This document shows, in pieces, positions 1 to 7,415 of a stretch of 54,014 bases of DNA. This DNA is from a virus, in IMG/VR virus record IMGVR_UViG_3300025697_000030, positions 1-54,014 of that record. One strand, written 5' to 3'. The position numbers were made by a program, and so were the translations under genes. Each line of letters begins with the position of its first letter. Within the stretch, counting starts at the first letter, position 1. The notes below the pieces were generated by a model. That model was not told where the DNA came from. It did not search any database and saw only the letters and a list, made by a program, of their open reading frames with translations.

Positions 1-2
1 CC

Positions 3-1241
3 CTTAGTTCATCTCAGAGGAAACAGGTATTGGAGGAGGCAATCCGTGTTGAAATACTAAGGAAGGCGGGAGATATTGTCGGGAAGAAATTGAAGTCAGA
101 GGCTATTAAATTAGATGATATTGACAAACGAAAGCAAAATATAAGCGGGAGAATAACAACCTATAAAAAGCTTATTGGTGAATATGGTGTAAAGGATTTT
201 CAAGGAGAAAGAGAACGTATAATTAATGAAATTGCTAAATTAGAGTGCGACAGTAGGAAGAATAAGAAGGAATACAGGAGGGTCGAGAAGAAACTATACT
301 CCCTTGACAATGAAAAGGCTTTGTTGGGGGCACATAGAAAAGGGGGGTATGCTGAGAAGAAAGTGAAAGAGGGTTTTGCAAGTCTTGTGTCTAAAAATCC
401 AGCCATGTGTCCTATTTGTGGGCATGATGCCGGAAGAAAACTTCCTGATATGATATTGTCTTTTATGGATAGACTTTGCGCTTTATGCTTTGGTCCTAGC
501 GATGTTGGTAAAATTGAGATTTTAAATAAGAAGCAGGAGGCTGTTGAGCGTGTTTTTACAAAATTAGAAGAGAATGAAAGAGCTTTTACTGATAAGATTT
601 ATTCCCTACATGAACGCTTAAAAGATTTTGATAAACTGTTATCTCTAATTAAGGCGAAGGATGACTACAAGAAAAACTTGAGGAGCCTTTCTATAGGTTA
701 TCGAAAACAAGCCATACTCTGCGATGAGGTGCTTCGTCCGTCTGTGCGGGTGCTTGGAGTGGATGGGGCTGTCAATGTGGCCTTAGAGGCGATCTGTGGT
801 AGTATTCTCAATACCCGTCCCAATGAATACCTTGCCCAGATTGATTGTCCTTTCCGTGTAAAGTTTGTGCTAGATAATAAACTTCACATATTTGTTGTCC
901 GAGGGAAGGAAGAGGCTGACATAAGGAGTCTATCGACGAGCGAGAAAGTAATCTTGTCGATAGCAATTTCCCTGGCCCTTGGTGATATTTTTATTACCTA
1001 TAGTAGGCCAGTGAATTTTATTGTTTATGATGAGCCGTTTATATGCGTAGACATTAAAAATAGTGAAAAGATAATGGATTTGTTCAAGGGAATAGCTAGA
1101 GAGTGGGGGATACTCGTATTTATCATTTCTAATAGATTTGACATCATTAGTATACATAAAAATTCTCCTTGTGTTTTTGTGGACAATAACAACGGCATAT
1201 CTGATGTTAGTTATTTAAATAGGGTCCCTGTAAATAATTAA
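3..1241 (+). CDS. SbcC/Rad50-like recombination ATPase, C-terminal part (cut by window start)
   Basis: This is the C-terminal half of an SMC-type ATPase of the SbcC/Rad50/T4 gp46 group, which works with an Mre11/SbcD-type nuclease on DNA ends in recombination-dependent replication. Visible are a charged coiled coil, a zinc hook CPICGH near residue 127 counted from the TTG at 30, a second coiled coil, the ABC signature region (LSTSEKVILSIAISLAL) and Walker B FIVYDEPF followed by a D-loop-like region. Walker A and the first coiled-coil arm are absent. The reading frame stays open to the window edge (codons from base 3), so the gene most likely starts upstream. The alternative is a short protein beginning at TTG 30, which has a modest GAGG upstream. 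The nuclease partner is not in the window. Confidence 0.85.
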   Translation, partial: LSSSQRKQVLEEAIRVEILRKAGDIVGKKLKSEAIKLDDIDKRKQNISGRITTYKKLIGEYGVKDFQGERERIINEIAKLECDSRKNKKEYRRVEKKLYSLDNEKALLGAHRKGGYAEKKVKEGFASLVSKNPAMCPICGHDAGRKLPDMILSFMDRLCALCFGPSDVGKIEILNKKQEAVERVFTKLEENERAFTDKIYSLHERLKDFDKLLSLIKAKDDYKKNLRSLSIGYRKQAILCDEVLRPSVRVLGVDGAVNVALEAICGSILNTRPNEYLAQIDCPFRVKFVLDNKLHIFVVRGKEEADIRSLSTSEKVILSIAISLALGDIFITYSRPVNFIVYDEPFICVDIKNSEKIMDLFKGIAREWGILVFIISNRFDIISIHKNSPCVFVDNNNGISDVSYLNRVPVNN

Positions 1242-1255
1242 TAAGGGAGAGGAAT

Positions 1256-1474
1256 GTGAGGAGGCACGTAGATGAAGATGACGAACTATCTTTTGGTGAA
1301 TTGTTGGATGAGGATGAAGAACTGGTATGTGGGGAATATGACATTGAAGAGAGGTATAAAAGAAATGTTGATTTGGAGGGGAGTATTTTTGTTTGCGGTG
1401 TAGCTCTTGTGGGGCTTATTGTTCTTGCTGTAATAGCTTTGGTTGTTAGAAAAAATAATAATGAAAAAGAATAA
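1256..1474 (+). CDS. small single-pass membrane protein, acidic N-terminus
   Basis: This 72-residue protein starts at GTG behind AGGGAGAGG. The first 45 residues are strongly acidic. They are followed by one hydrophobic segment (about residues 42-64, FVCGVALVGLIVLAVIALVV) and a short basic/Asn tail, so an N-out or N-in single-pass topology is expected. I do not recognise a family. It is squeezed between the SbcC-like and exonuclease genes and overlaps the next start by 14 bases. Confidence 0.6.
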   Translation: MRRHVDEDDELSFGELLDEDEELVCGEYDIEERYKRNVDLEGSIFVCGVALVGLIVLAVIALVVRKNNNEKE

Positions 1475-2438
1475 TAGATATCTATTTGTTGATGGCAACT
1501 ACCTGATGCACAGGTCTTTTCATTCCATCAGTGGCCTTGAGTCGTCAGATGGGATTGCCACCAATGCAATATATGGGTTTTTGAAGACATTTATGATGGT
1601 TTTAAGGAGGTTTTCTCCTGGGCGTATTCTTGTTGCATGGGATTGCATGAGAGAGGAAAATGCAAGAGTAATGTGGACCAAGAAATTGCTTAAGGAGGGG
1701 AAGATAAAGAAGTCTTATAAGTCTTCTCGTGGTAAGGCGAATAAAGGAGATGACTTATATACTCAGTTTGATTACACGAAGAAGATATTAGGTTTGCTTG
1801 GTGTTAGCCAGCTTATGATAAATCATTTTGAGGCAGATGATATAATCGCTGGGGCTGTGAGTGCCGTTAGTCTTACAAAATTAAAGGCACATGAGATTAT
1901 TATTTTAACAGGAGATAAAGATTACGTTCAATTACTGTCATTCCCAAATGTTAGGCTGTGTTTTTATGATGTTTCTAAAAAAGAATGGGTAGTTTATGAA
2001 AGTGGGGATATTATTGATGGGGTCAAACCTGAAGATTGGGTTTATTATGGTAGCTTAATGGGGGATGCGTCAGATGATATCCCTGGTGTCCCTGGTATAG
2101 GTCCTGCTAAGGCTAAAGTGCTCATGGAGCATGTTGCTTATGAGGATATTCTTAGGTATAATTCTTTAAGTGTTTTAGACAGGGCCTGTTTTAGGACAGG
2201 GCATTCTGAGAATGTGTTAAAGATTTTTGATGCGGTAATGAAGAATTATGAATTATTTATTACAAGTAGGGCATTAAAAGAGATGAAGGGGGATGTTTTA
2301 CGTAAAAGTGAAAAATTAATAGGCTGTAATTTTAGGCTAAAAAAACCCTCTGTTAAAGCTCTTGGAGAAATTTTCAATGAATTAGATATGAATGAAATTA
2401 CTCCGCTTCACCTTATTAGATGTACTGGGAGGCTGTAA
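1461..2438 (+). CDS. 5'-3' exonuclease / flap endonuclease (FEN, PolI N-terminal type)
   Basis: The product is related to T4 RNase H, T5 D15 exonuclease and the 5'-nuclease domain of DNA polymerase I, which remove RNA primers and 5' flaps at the fork. Metal-binding acidic motifs are in the right order: VDGNYLMHRSFH at the N-terminus, VAWD near residue 58, HFEADDI, LTGDKDY, and the helix-hairpin-helix MGDASDDIPGVPGIGPAKA. The length of 325 residues is normal for phage FENs. ATG 1461 is chosen because the protein then begins just before the conserved VDGN; the TTG at 1443 has no ribosome site. It lies in an apparent recombination operon with the SbcC-like gene and the resolvase. Confidence 0.92.
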   Translation: MKKNNRYLFVDGNYLMHRSFHSISGLESSDGIATNAIYGFLKTFMMVLRRFSPGRILVAWDCMREENARVMWTKKLLKEGKIKKSYKSSRGKANKGDDLYTQFDYTKKILGLLGVSQLMINHFEADDIIAGAVSAVSLTKLKAHEIIILTGDKDYVQLLSFPNVRLCFYDVSKKEWVVYESGDIIDGVKPEDWVYYGSLMGDASDDIPGVPGIGPAKAKVLMEHVAYEDILRYNSLSVLDRACFRTGHSENVLKIFDAVMKNYELFITSRALKEMKGDVLRKSEKLIGCNFRLKKPSVKALGEIFNELDMNEITPLHLIRCTGRL

Positions 2439-2440
2439 AA

Positions 2441-2986
2441 ATGAAGAAGTATCTAGGATTTGTTGGGTTTGATCCAGGGACAAAAGGGGGCGCTATTGCG
2501 TTGTTGGTTTCCCCAAGGAGAGAAAAGGAAAAGGTAAGTTTTGTTAAGTCTTTGGATTTTCACCTTGTTCCTACGTTGGGCGGAAGAAAAGATTGTGTGG
2601 ATGTATATTGGTTGAATGATGTTCTTCAGAAATGGAATGAGCACAAGAATATATCCATAGAAATGGTTGCTATTGAGGATGTTCACGCTTTCCCTAAGCA
2701 GGGGGTGGCGAGTGCTTTTTGGTTTGGGGATAGTTTTGGGGCGATCAAGAGTGCTGTAGCGGCCATTAGAGCCCCCTGTAAGCTTGTTACTCCTGCGAGA
2801 TGGCAGAAGGCCACCATTGGTAAAAGGGCTGGAGGAAACCATGAGTTAATACGTTCTGAGGCGATAAGGATGTTTCCCGATGTTGACTTGAGTAATAAAG
2901 GGGACCACAATAGAGCGTGTGCGCTAATGCTTGCGAAGTATGCTAAAATGGGTTATTATGGAGAAATTATAGATGGTAAAAAATAG
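2441..2986 (+). CDS. RuvC-like Holliday junction resolvase
   Basis: This is an RNase H-fold endonuclease of the phage RuvC-like group, which cuts four-way or branched DNA before packaging. The first catalytic Asp is in GFVGFDPGTKGG, the second acidic residue in VAIEDVHAF, and the C-terminal KGDHNRACALMLAKY supplies the last acidic residue. The segment GVASAFWFGDSFGAI matches the conserved second helix region of this family. ATG 2441 is preferred because GGGAGG sits 8 bases upstream; an in-frame ATG at 2420 overlaps the FEN gene and has no ribosome site. Length 181 residues. Confidence 0.88.
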   Translation: MKKYLGFVGFDPGTKGGAIALLVSPRREKEKVSFVKSLDFHLVPTLGGRKDCVDVYWLNDVLQKWNEHKNISIEMVAIEDVHAFPKQGVASAFWFGDSFGAIKSAVAAIRAPCKLVTPARWQKATIGKRAGGNHELIRSEAIRMFPDVDLSNKGDHNRACALMLAKYAKMGYYGEIIDGKK

Positions 2987-3021
2987 AGTTAAAGCCGATA
3001 ATCTATTTAAGGGGTGTTTGA

Positions 3022-3222
3022 ATGAACTCCTATGTAAGTATTGAAATTGCTAAGGGAGGATATTGTTGGTGTATTGATTTTGTATCAGAGGGTGTGTGTA
3101 TTGACATGGATTGCGATGAAATTTATACTACTAAAAAAGGAGCTATCAGGGGTTGTAAAAAATGGTTGAAGAAAATTGATCTGAAGGCGGTATGGGAACA
3201 TAATGGTGAGGCTTTTAATTAA
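3022..3222 (+). CDS. small hypothetical protein (66 aa)
   Basis: The start is ATG behind AAGGGGTGT. The protein is Cys- and Trp-containing (GGYCWCIDF, KKWLKKI) and ends on a basic helix. The beta-strand pattern and the terminal KKGAIRGCKKWLKKI loosely resemble small phage proteins that begin with a substrate-like beta hairpin, but no family is assigned. Confidence 0.55.
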   Translation: MNSYVSIEIAKGGYCWCIDFVSEGVCIDMDCDEIYTTKKGAIRGCKKWLKKIDLKAVWEHNGEAFN

Positions 3223-3234
3223 AAGGAGTTAGAG

Positions 3235-3504
3235 ATGGCGGATGGAAATAGGAACCAGTTTGTTATCTTTTTTAAGTCGGGATCATTTGTAAGGGTTATG
3301 TCCAGTATTGATCTTGTGCAAAAGTTTAGTGTAGCTAAAGCGGCTAAAGAGGACCAGTTCCTTGTAGCAACGACTAGCGGGGATGTTGTTGGCATGATTT
3401 CAACGGACATAGATGCGATTGTAAATTCTAATGTTACTACATTTAATTATTCTAGGGCTGGTGGACACCCAATGCAGAGGCCGTATAACAGTGAGAGAAC
3501 CTAA
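3235..3504 (+). CDS. small hypothetical protein (89 aa)
   Basis: An AAAAGGAG ribosome site precedes the ATG by 6 bases. The predicted protein alternates beta strands and short helices (FVIFFKSGSFVRVM, FLVATTSGDVVGMI) and has a flexible Arg/Pro-rich tail. No known domain was recognised. It sits 12 bases after the previous gene and 14 before the HIRAN gene, so it is probably co-transcribed with them. Confidence 0.55.
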   Translation: MADGNRNQFVIFFKSGSFVRVMSSIDLVQKFSVAKAAKEDQFLVATTSGDVVGMISTDIDAIVNSNVTTFNYSRAGGHPMQRPYNSERT

Positions 3505-3518
3505 GAGGGAACAGTAAA

Positions 3519-3845
3519 ATGGGTATTATTGACATTAGCGTAGTTGGTGTAACATTTGGTGATCGTCCCAATAAGATTAAAAGAATTTCTGAGGCCGTTG
3601 ATAAAGGAAAAACAATTGATGTATCCTTGAAACCAGTAAAAAATGAATATGACCCCATGGCTGTTGCTGTGTGCTACATGGAAAATGGGAAGAGTGTTCA
3701 GGTTGGATTTGTCCCGAAAGAGATAGCGGGCCTTATAAGGATGGCTTTACACGATAATATGGTTAAGAAAGTTGTATTGGATGATGTTGGATATGATGAG
3801 CAGAAGAAGATTCCTTGGATGCGTATAAAAGTAGGAATGGGATAA
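3519..3845 (+). CDS. stand-alone HIRAN-domain protein
   Basis: The whole 108-residue protein matches the HIRAN fold known from eukaryotic HLTF/Rad5, where it binds 3' single-stranded DNA ends: VVGVTFGDRP at the first strand, DVSLKPVKNEYDPMAVAV carrying the hallmark 'N-x-YDP-x-A' segment near residue 45, and VQVGFVPKEIAGLI for the last helix. Stand-alone HIRAN proteins occur in phages and bacteria and are thought to recognise damaged or stalled DNA. Its place beside exonuclease and resolvase genes agrees with a role in DNA-end handling, which is inference. The stop TAA shares its last base with the ATG of the next gene. Confidence 0.75.
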   Translation: MGIIDISVVGVTFGDRPNKIKRISEAVDKGKTIDVSLKPVKNEYDPMAVAVCYMENGKSVQVGFVPKEIAGLIRMALHDNMVKKVVLDDVGYDEQKKIPWMRIKVGMG

Positions 3846-4057
3846 TGGAAATATATGTGGGAGATGGAGCTGTTAAGAAATTGAATGAGATGACACAAGA
3901 CTGCGAAGAACGGCATGAAGCTGGATGGCCTATTAAGTGTGCTAATTGTGGAGCATATTATTCTCCTGATGAGGATTGGCAAGATCACACAGTTTGTTCG
4001 CTTGAATGTAGTGCGGATTATGCTGCTTATTTAAATGGGGTTATCGCAGGATTTTAG
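3845..4057 (+). CDS. small zinc-ribbon protein (70 aa)
   Basis: The start ATG overlaps the HIRAN stop by one base (TAATG), indicating coupled translation. The first half is helical. The second half carries CANCGAYYSPDEDW and CSLECSADYAAYL, a CxxC...CxxxC pair that could hold one zinc ion. No enzymatic motif is visible. The family is unknown. Confidence 0.55.
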   Translation: MEIYVGDGAVKKLNEMTQDCEERHEAGWPIKCANCGAYYSPDEDWQDHTVCSLECSADYAAYLNGVIAGF

Positions 4058-4090
4058 TTGTATAATTAGTTTTTAGAATAGGATAATACG

Positions 4091-4375
4091 ATGAAAAACT
4101 GTCCGAAATGTGGGGCGTTAGCAGTTCTTTTCGCTGATTACGAAAAGAATGATCTCTCGGCTCTTGGGTTACGATGTTTAGATAGGTGTGGGTGGATGCG
4201 CACTATGGCGGATGTTGAAGCCGAGAATGTTAAGCTTAAATCTGAGATAAAAGATGTCTTTAAAGGATTAAAAGAAATTTTATCGCCCATGAGCCTTTGT
4301 TTAACAGGAGGCGTAGAATGGAATAGTTTAAAAATACAACTAAATAATGTCTTGTGTAGAATCAATACCGAATAA
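4091..4375 (+). CDS. zinc-ribbon plus coiled-coil protein (94 aa)
   Basis: The N-terminus has a zinc ribbon with knuckles CPKCG (residues 4-8) and CLDRCGW (about 29-35). An amphipathic helix with heptad spacing follows (DVEAENVKLKSEIKDVFKGL) and could dimerise. This ribbon-then-coil layout is common in small phage early proteins of unknown function. The upstream ribosome site is weak (AGGAT). Confidence 0.55.
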   Translation: MKNCPKCGALAVLFADYEKNDLSALGLRCLDRCGWMRTMADVEAENVKLKSEIKDVFKGLKEILSPMSLCLTGGVEWNSLKIQLNNVLCRINTE

Positions 4376-4413
4376 ATAGGCGTAGGGTGCATTTAAAGGT
4401 GGAGATAGGATAG

Positions 4414-4542
4414 ATGCCTAAGATTATTTATGTAGAAAAAGCTTTTCGACCTGATAGTCTTTTAATGATTGACAAAGCTAAGGAAGGGGATGATCGTAAA
4501 AAATTAAAAGAAGTGTCTAAATTAGTTTTTAGGAGAGAATGA
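4414..4542 (+). CDS. very small basic protein (42 aa)
   Basis: A short open frame starts at ATG 4414 with GGAGATAGGA just upstream and ends at TGA 4540-4542. It encodes a 42-residue charged protein beginning MPKIIYVEKAF and ending in a basic helix. The ribosome site and tight position between two genes support it; no family was recognised. Confidence 0.4.
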   Translation: MPKIIYVEKAFRPDSLLMIDKAKEGDDRKKLKEVSKLVFRRE

Positions 4543-4576
4543 AAGGCTATAGGATGAAAGGACGGAGGTTACAGAA

Positions 4577-4717
4577 ATGAACATGGGCGCGGGTGGCGCA
4601 ATGCGCCGGATCGCAGATGAGTCTTATGCTGACGACGGGATGGTCATATGCACCCGCCCGCTGGAGCCGGTTGGGGAAAGCCGGTGCCCGCGCCTTGTTT
4701 TTTTAAAGGAGACGTAG
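4577..4717 (+). CDS. possible 46-aa GC-rich ORF overlapping the RNA-like element
   Basis: This frame opens with ATG behind CGGAGG and closes with TAG just before the next gene. The protein (MNMGAGGAMRRIADES...) uses GC-rich codons quite unlike its neighbours. It resembles no known family. Because the same bases form a strong cloverleaf-like fold, the coding reading may be accidental. Both interpretations are listed; I favour the RNA slightly. Confidence 0.25.
   Translation: MNMGAGGAMRRIADESYADDGMVICTRPLEPVGESRCPRLVFLKET
4583..4705 (+). ncRNA. candidate GC-rich structured RNA with terminal stem and T-tract
   Basis: A GC-rich island about 110 bases long sits in AT-rich surroundings, and its borders coincide with an exact 8-bp inverted repeat, GGCGCGGG (4586-4593) with CCCGCGCC (4687-4694). 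Inside lie a perfect hairpin GGCGC-AAT-GCGCC (4595-4607) and a 6-bp hairpin CCGGTT/AGCCGG ending at 4684, only 2 bases from the closing strand. A T-rich run (4698-4704) follows, as in an intrinsic terminator. The layout recalls a cloverleaf, but the T-loop sequence of a tRNA is missing, so it is not a tRNA. Function unknown. Confidence 0.4.
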
Positions 4718-4718
4718 A

Positions 4719-4973
4719 ATGAGCGTATTATCTAATGTTATGGAACTTGTGCAACAGCGAGCAGATACTGGCAAGCAGCAAATTAATGCGGCAGACGTGA
4801 GTCGTGTTTTGCGGTGTTTTTGGGATGTAGTGTTTAGCGATCAGATTACAGATGAAGAGTATGACCAGGTACAGGCAGATGCGCTTAGACTTTGGAAGAA
4901 ACGACAAGCAAGGATGTTGTGGGAAGATGACTGTGAAGTGACACTCATTAAAATGGGGAAGCCCAAAACTTAA
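4719..4973 (+). CDS. small hypothetical protein (84 aa)
   Basis: The start lies behind AAAGGAGACGTAGA. The protein is mostly helical, with a central FWDVVFSDQITDEEYDQVQADALRLWKKRQ segment that reads as two amphipathic helices (split here only by a short acidic turn). No known domain was recognised. Confidence 0.5.
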   Translation: MSVLSNVMELVQQRADTGKQQINAADVSRVLRCFWDVVFSDQITDEEYDQVQADALRLWKKRQARMLWEDDCEVTLIKMGKPKT

Positions 4974-5000
4974 TAAATAAGCAGATAGAGGAGAATAGGG

Positions 5001-5432
5001 GTGGATGTCGTTCCTGAGGTTAAAAGACAGACTAAGACTTGTATAGTTTGCCGACAAACTAAACCTATTTCTGATTTTTATGCAAAATCACGTAAGTGTG
5101 GCGGCTTTTTTACCGAGTGCAAGGAGTGTTTCAAGGAACGAGTTAGAATAAATTATGCACATATACATAATTTTGGTTATACCCGTGGGACAGTTATAAC
5201 TCAAGAGGTTATTGGGAAAAAACTAGGAATAACTCCGCAAGGAGTGTCTGTAATAGAACGGCGTGCTCTTAAAAAGTTGGCTAAAGCTTTTAGGATTTTA
5301 GAGGATGGGAGTGTTGATGAACGGGAGAGCATGGTAATGAGGGTGGCATTAAGTATGGGGGAGAACTGGGAACGGCAACATAAGGACCGACTTATAATTA
5401 GCAAGGAGAATAAAATTGCCCAACAAACCTAA
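5001..5432 (+). CDS. zinc-finger plus sigma-70 region-4-like regulator
   Basis: The N-terminal 45 residues hold a treble-clef-like zinc finger, CIVCRQTKPISDF ... CKECFKER, of the kind found in HNH-associated and phage regulatory proteins. Residues about 65-95 form a helix-turn-helix (VITQEVIGKKLGITPQ, then VSVIERRALKKLAKAF) that follows the sigma-70 region 4 pattern, in which the second helix contacts the -35 element. Regions 2 and 3 are absent, so this is a regulator or partial sigma factor, possibly acting with the sigma-like protein at 9123. It starts with GTG after GAGGAGAATAGG. Its end overlaps the next gene by 17 bases. Confidence 0.6.
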   Translation: MDVVPEVKRQTKTCIVCRQTKPISDFYAKSRKCGGFFTECKECFKERVRINYAHIHNFGYTRGTVITQEVIGKKLGITPQGVSVIERRALKKLAKAFRILEDGSVDERESMVMRVALSMGENWERQHKDRLIISKENKIAQQT

Positions 5433-6351
5433 AGAATTGGATTATGTAGAATTACGAGATAAACTAGATAAAGATAGGTTTGTTCTTGTTAGACTTCAAA
5501 AAACTCCTGATCCAAAGGAAGGACAGATTGTTTTAGAAATTAAGAACAGGTCTCAGAAAGTATCTGAATCTTTAAAAACTATAAAGGATAAAGAAAAAGA
5601 GGAAGATAAAGACAATAGAGAACTAGATGAAATATTTGAATATGTGAAAGAGAACCTATCGAGGGCGGCTACGGTCTTGGTCCTTATGAAGGCCGACGCA
5701 AAGCGTTCCGGGCCTAGTTCGAGGGGGCAGGAGACCTATGTGGGGAGCGTAGTGCATCAACCTAGCGAGTCTATTACGGGAGAAGGCTCTAAGCCTAAAC
5801 AAACAAAAGAGGAAAATATAGCGGCTGTATTGATAGAGGATGCAAAAAGAAAGGCTGCTATTTATAGAAATAAGCTTGATGCTTATGTAAAGACAATTCC
5901 AACATTAAGGGCCGATGAAGTAGTTCAGGTGGTAGGATACTTTAAAAATACAATTTTAGCTTTAAGTGAGATAAAAAAGCAACTCATTAAATATAAAGAC
6001 GAGAAGGGGGCACAGGGAGCTATTGATGTTATTGATGAATTAATTAAGGACTGCAATAAGGGGATTGGGGGAACGGAAAGAAAAGGAGAACATGTAGTAA
6101 GCAAAACAATGAGGAAAGCATTAGATTGTACAGAGAAGTTAATTAGTTCCGTAGAGAATGACTATATGGGGCTTAATAGGGCGAACCTTGAATCACGAAT
6201 AAGAGATTTTCGTCAAATTATTGTAGTTTTTAGTAAGTTTAGGAGTCTTTCTCAAATGGGAGAAGAAAATAGAAAAAGGAGTGTGAATCTTGGAAGTCGC
6301 GTTGGAGTTCTTTTGAAGAGAATGCAAAGGCGTTTTGCAAAGTTAGGATAA
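5416..6351 (+). CDS. helical protein of unknown function (311 aa)
   Basis: The TTG start has AAGGAG at a good distance. The protein is almost wholly alpha-helical, with long charged helices and no recognisable catalytic motif. A short GC-rich, Ser/Gly-rich linker (about residues 85-130) divides an N-terminal charged domain from a C-terminal helical bundle. Base use within the linker differs from the rest of the gene, which suggests a local insertion or exchange. It could be a scaffold or DNA-binding protein, but nothing fixes a role. Confidence 0.55.
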   Translation: MPNKPKELDYVELRDKLDKDRFVLVRLQKTPDPKEGQIVLEIKNRSQKVSESLKTIKDKEKEEDKDNRELDEIFEYVKENLSRAATVLVLMKADAKRSGPSSRGQETYVGSVVHQPSESITGEGSKPKQTKEENIAAVLIEDAKRKAAIYRNKLDAYVKTIPTLRADEVVQVVGYFKNTILALSEIKKQLIKYKDEKGAQGAIDVIDELIKDCNKGIGGTERKGEHVVSKTMRKALDCTEKLISSVENDYMGLNRANLESRIRDFRQIIVVFSKFRSLSQMGEENRKRSVNLGSRVGVLLKRMQRRFAKLG

Positions 6352-6369
6352 AGTAATGGGACACAAGTA

Positions 6370-6651
6370 ATGAGTGAGCCGAACCCCTGGGAACTACCGG
6401 GCGAGGAACTGGACGAGGCGGTGGCGAAAGCGAAAGGGTGGGTGGAAGACCCCAGCTGGTATTGGGAGCTCGGCCGCCCCTGGCTGCTGTGGAGAGAGAT
6501 CAGGGTACACATGTTGATTCTCTACGCACAAGGAGCCCACAGAATAGCTCCATACCGGCACCCAACTCTAGATTTTGGACCGCTCTCCCCCGAGGCCGTC
6601 ACCCGCGCCTGGCTGTGGTGGTGGTATCACCAGGAGGACAAAGAGAAATAA
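6370..6651 (+). CDS. GC-rich 'phage ABA sandwich'-like protein (93 aa)
   Basis: The N-terminal phrase ELPGEELDEAVAKAKGW matches the 'G-x-ELD-x-AVA-x-A-x-GW' opening typical of the phage ABA sandwich / DUF2591-like family, small accessory proteins of unknown function. A Trp-rich end (AWLWWWYHQEDKEK) completes it. Codon use is strikingly GC-rich compared with both neighbours, pointing to recent transfer. An AGGAGG inside its last codons (6632-6637) can serve as ribosome site for the methyltransferase. A 32-base stretch of its 3' end recurs exactly at 7494-7525. Confidence 0.6.
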   Translation: MSEPNPWELPGEELDEAVAKAKGWVEDPSWYWELGRPWLLWREIRVHMLILYAQGAHRIAPYRHPTLDFGPLSPEAVTRAWLWWWYHQEDKEK

Positions 6652-7415
6652 ATAAAAATTGTAGAATAATTTGTGGTGATTGTGAGAAGGTTATTTGCTG
6701 GTTTCCCAATGAAGTAATAGACCTTGTTGTTACTTCCCCGCCATACAATGTAGGGCTTGGGGAAAATAAATATAATAAACGGGGGTATGATCTTTATAAT
6801 GATAAAAAAGGGTTTAAGGATTATATTGAATGGCTAAAAAGCGTATTTTCTTTGCTGAAACCTAAAATGAGAAAAGGAGGGCGTATTTGCATCAATGTTG
6901 GAGATGGGAAGAATGGAAAGGTCCCAACGCATGTATTCATTTCTTCTTTTATGATGAGTATTGGATATTTGCCTATTTCTATAATTGTTTGGGATAAGAA
7001 AGAAACGAGCAATAGAGCTAGTTGGGGAAGTTGGTTGTCGCCTTCGTGCCCTAGTTTTCCCCGGCCATTTGAATATATTTTAATATTTGCCAATGAAACA
7101 AGAAAGCTTTGTGTAAACGGGGAAACAGACCTTATTAAAGAAGAGTTTATAAAGTATTCTTATGGTTTATGGGAGTTTAGTGGAGAGAAAAAGGGAAGGG
7201 TTGGGCATCCCGCTCCTTTTCCAGAAGAGTTGCCATACAGGCTTATAAAGATGTTGTCATGGAAGAGGTCTGTTGTTTTTGATCCATTTTGTGGGAGTGG
7301 AACAACCTGTGTGGTGGCTAATAAACTGGGAAGGAAAACCGTTGGCATAGATATATCAGAAGAATATTGCAAGATAGCTAGGGATAGGATTGAGCAGTCT
7401 GAAAAGGAGAAATAA
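6648..7415 (+). CDS. DNA methyltransferase, N4-cytosine/N6-adenine (TSPPYN type)
   Basis: This AdoMet-dependent modification enzyme shows catalytic motif IV as VTSPPYNVG early and motif I FDPFCGSGTTC late, the beta-class order. The C-terminal GIDISEEYCKIARDRIEQ is the usual end of these enzymes. It probably methylates phage DNA against host restriction; no restriction gene is beside it. No ATG, GTG or TTG lies in frame between the upstream gene and motif IV, yet family members begin close to the residues encoded here (IICGDC). ATA 6648, with AGGAGG 10 bases upstream, is the best start; the true one is uncertain. Fusion to the overlapping upstream frame is possible but would add an improbable Arg/Pro-rich leader. 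Confidence 0.82.
   Translation: MNKNCRIICGDCEKVICWFPNEVIDLVVTSPPYNVGLGENKYNKRGYDLYNDKKGFKDYIEWLKSVFSLLKPKMRKGGRICINVGDGKNGKVPTHVFISSFMMSIGYLPISIIVWDKKETSNRASWGSWLSPSCPSFPRPFEYILIFANETRKLCVNGETDLIKEEFIKYSYGLWEFSGEKKGRVGHPAPFPEELPYRLIKMLSWKRSVVFDPFCGSGTTCVVANKLGRKTVGIDISEEYCKIARDRIEQSEKEK

Noticed and set aside
2453-2842. Minus-strand open frames, such as this 129-codon one opposite the resolvase gene.
   Set aside because: They lie opposite well-recognised plus-strand genes, lack ribosome sites and have biased composition. No minus-strand gene in the window was convincing.
4055-4093. Three in-frame TAG codons between the genes at 3845 and 4091, which are in the same frame and would fuse if TAG were sense.
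   Set aside because: The gap has no coding look and the downstream gene has its own ATG and zinc-ribbon start. Many other genes end at TAG, so this is chance.
4628-4690. CTGACGA followed later by GAAA, similar to hammerhead ribozyme core pieces.
   Set aside because: The stems do not connect the two pieces in the order required, and no cleavage triplet with proper stem was found.
5690-5760. A GTTCGAG sequence in a GC-rich patch that looks like a tRNA T-loop.
   Set aside because: The flanking bases do not form the T stem or an acceptor stem, and the patch is inside an open coding frame.
6438-6647. An extended N-terminus for the DNA methyltransferase starting at ATG 6438.
   Set aside because: It would be read in a different frame through the ABA-like gene and give an Arg/Pro-rich leader not found in such enzymes.
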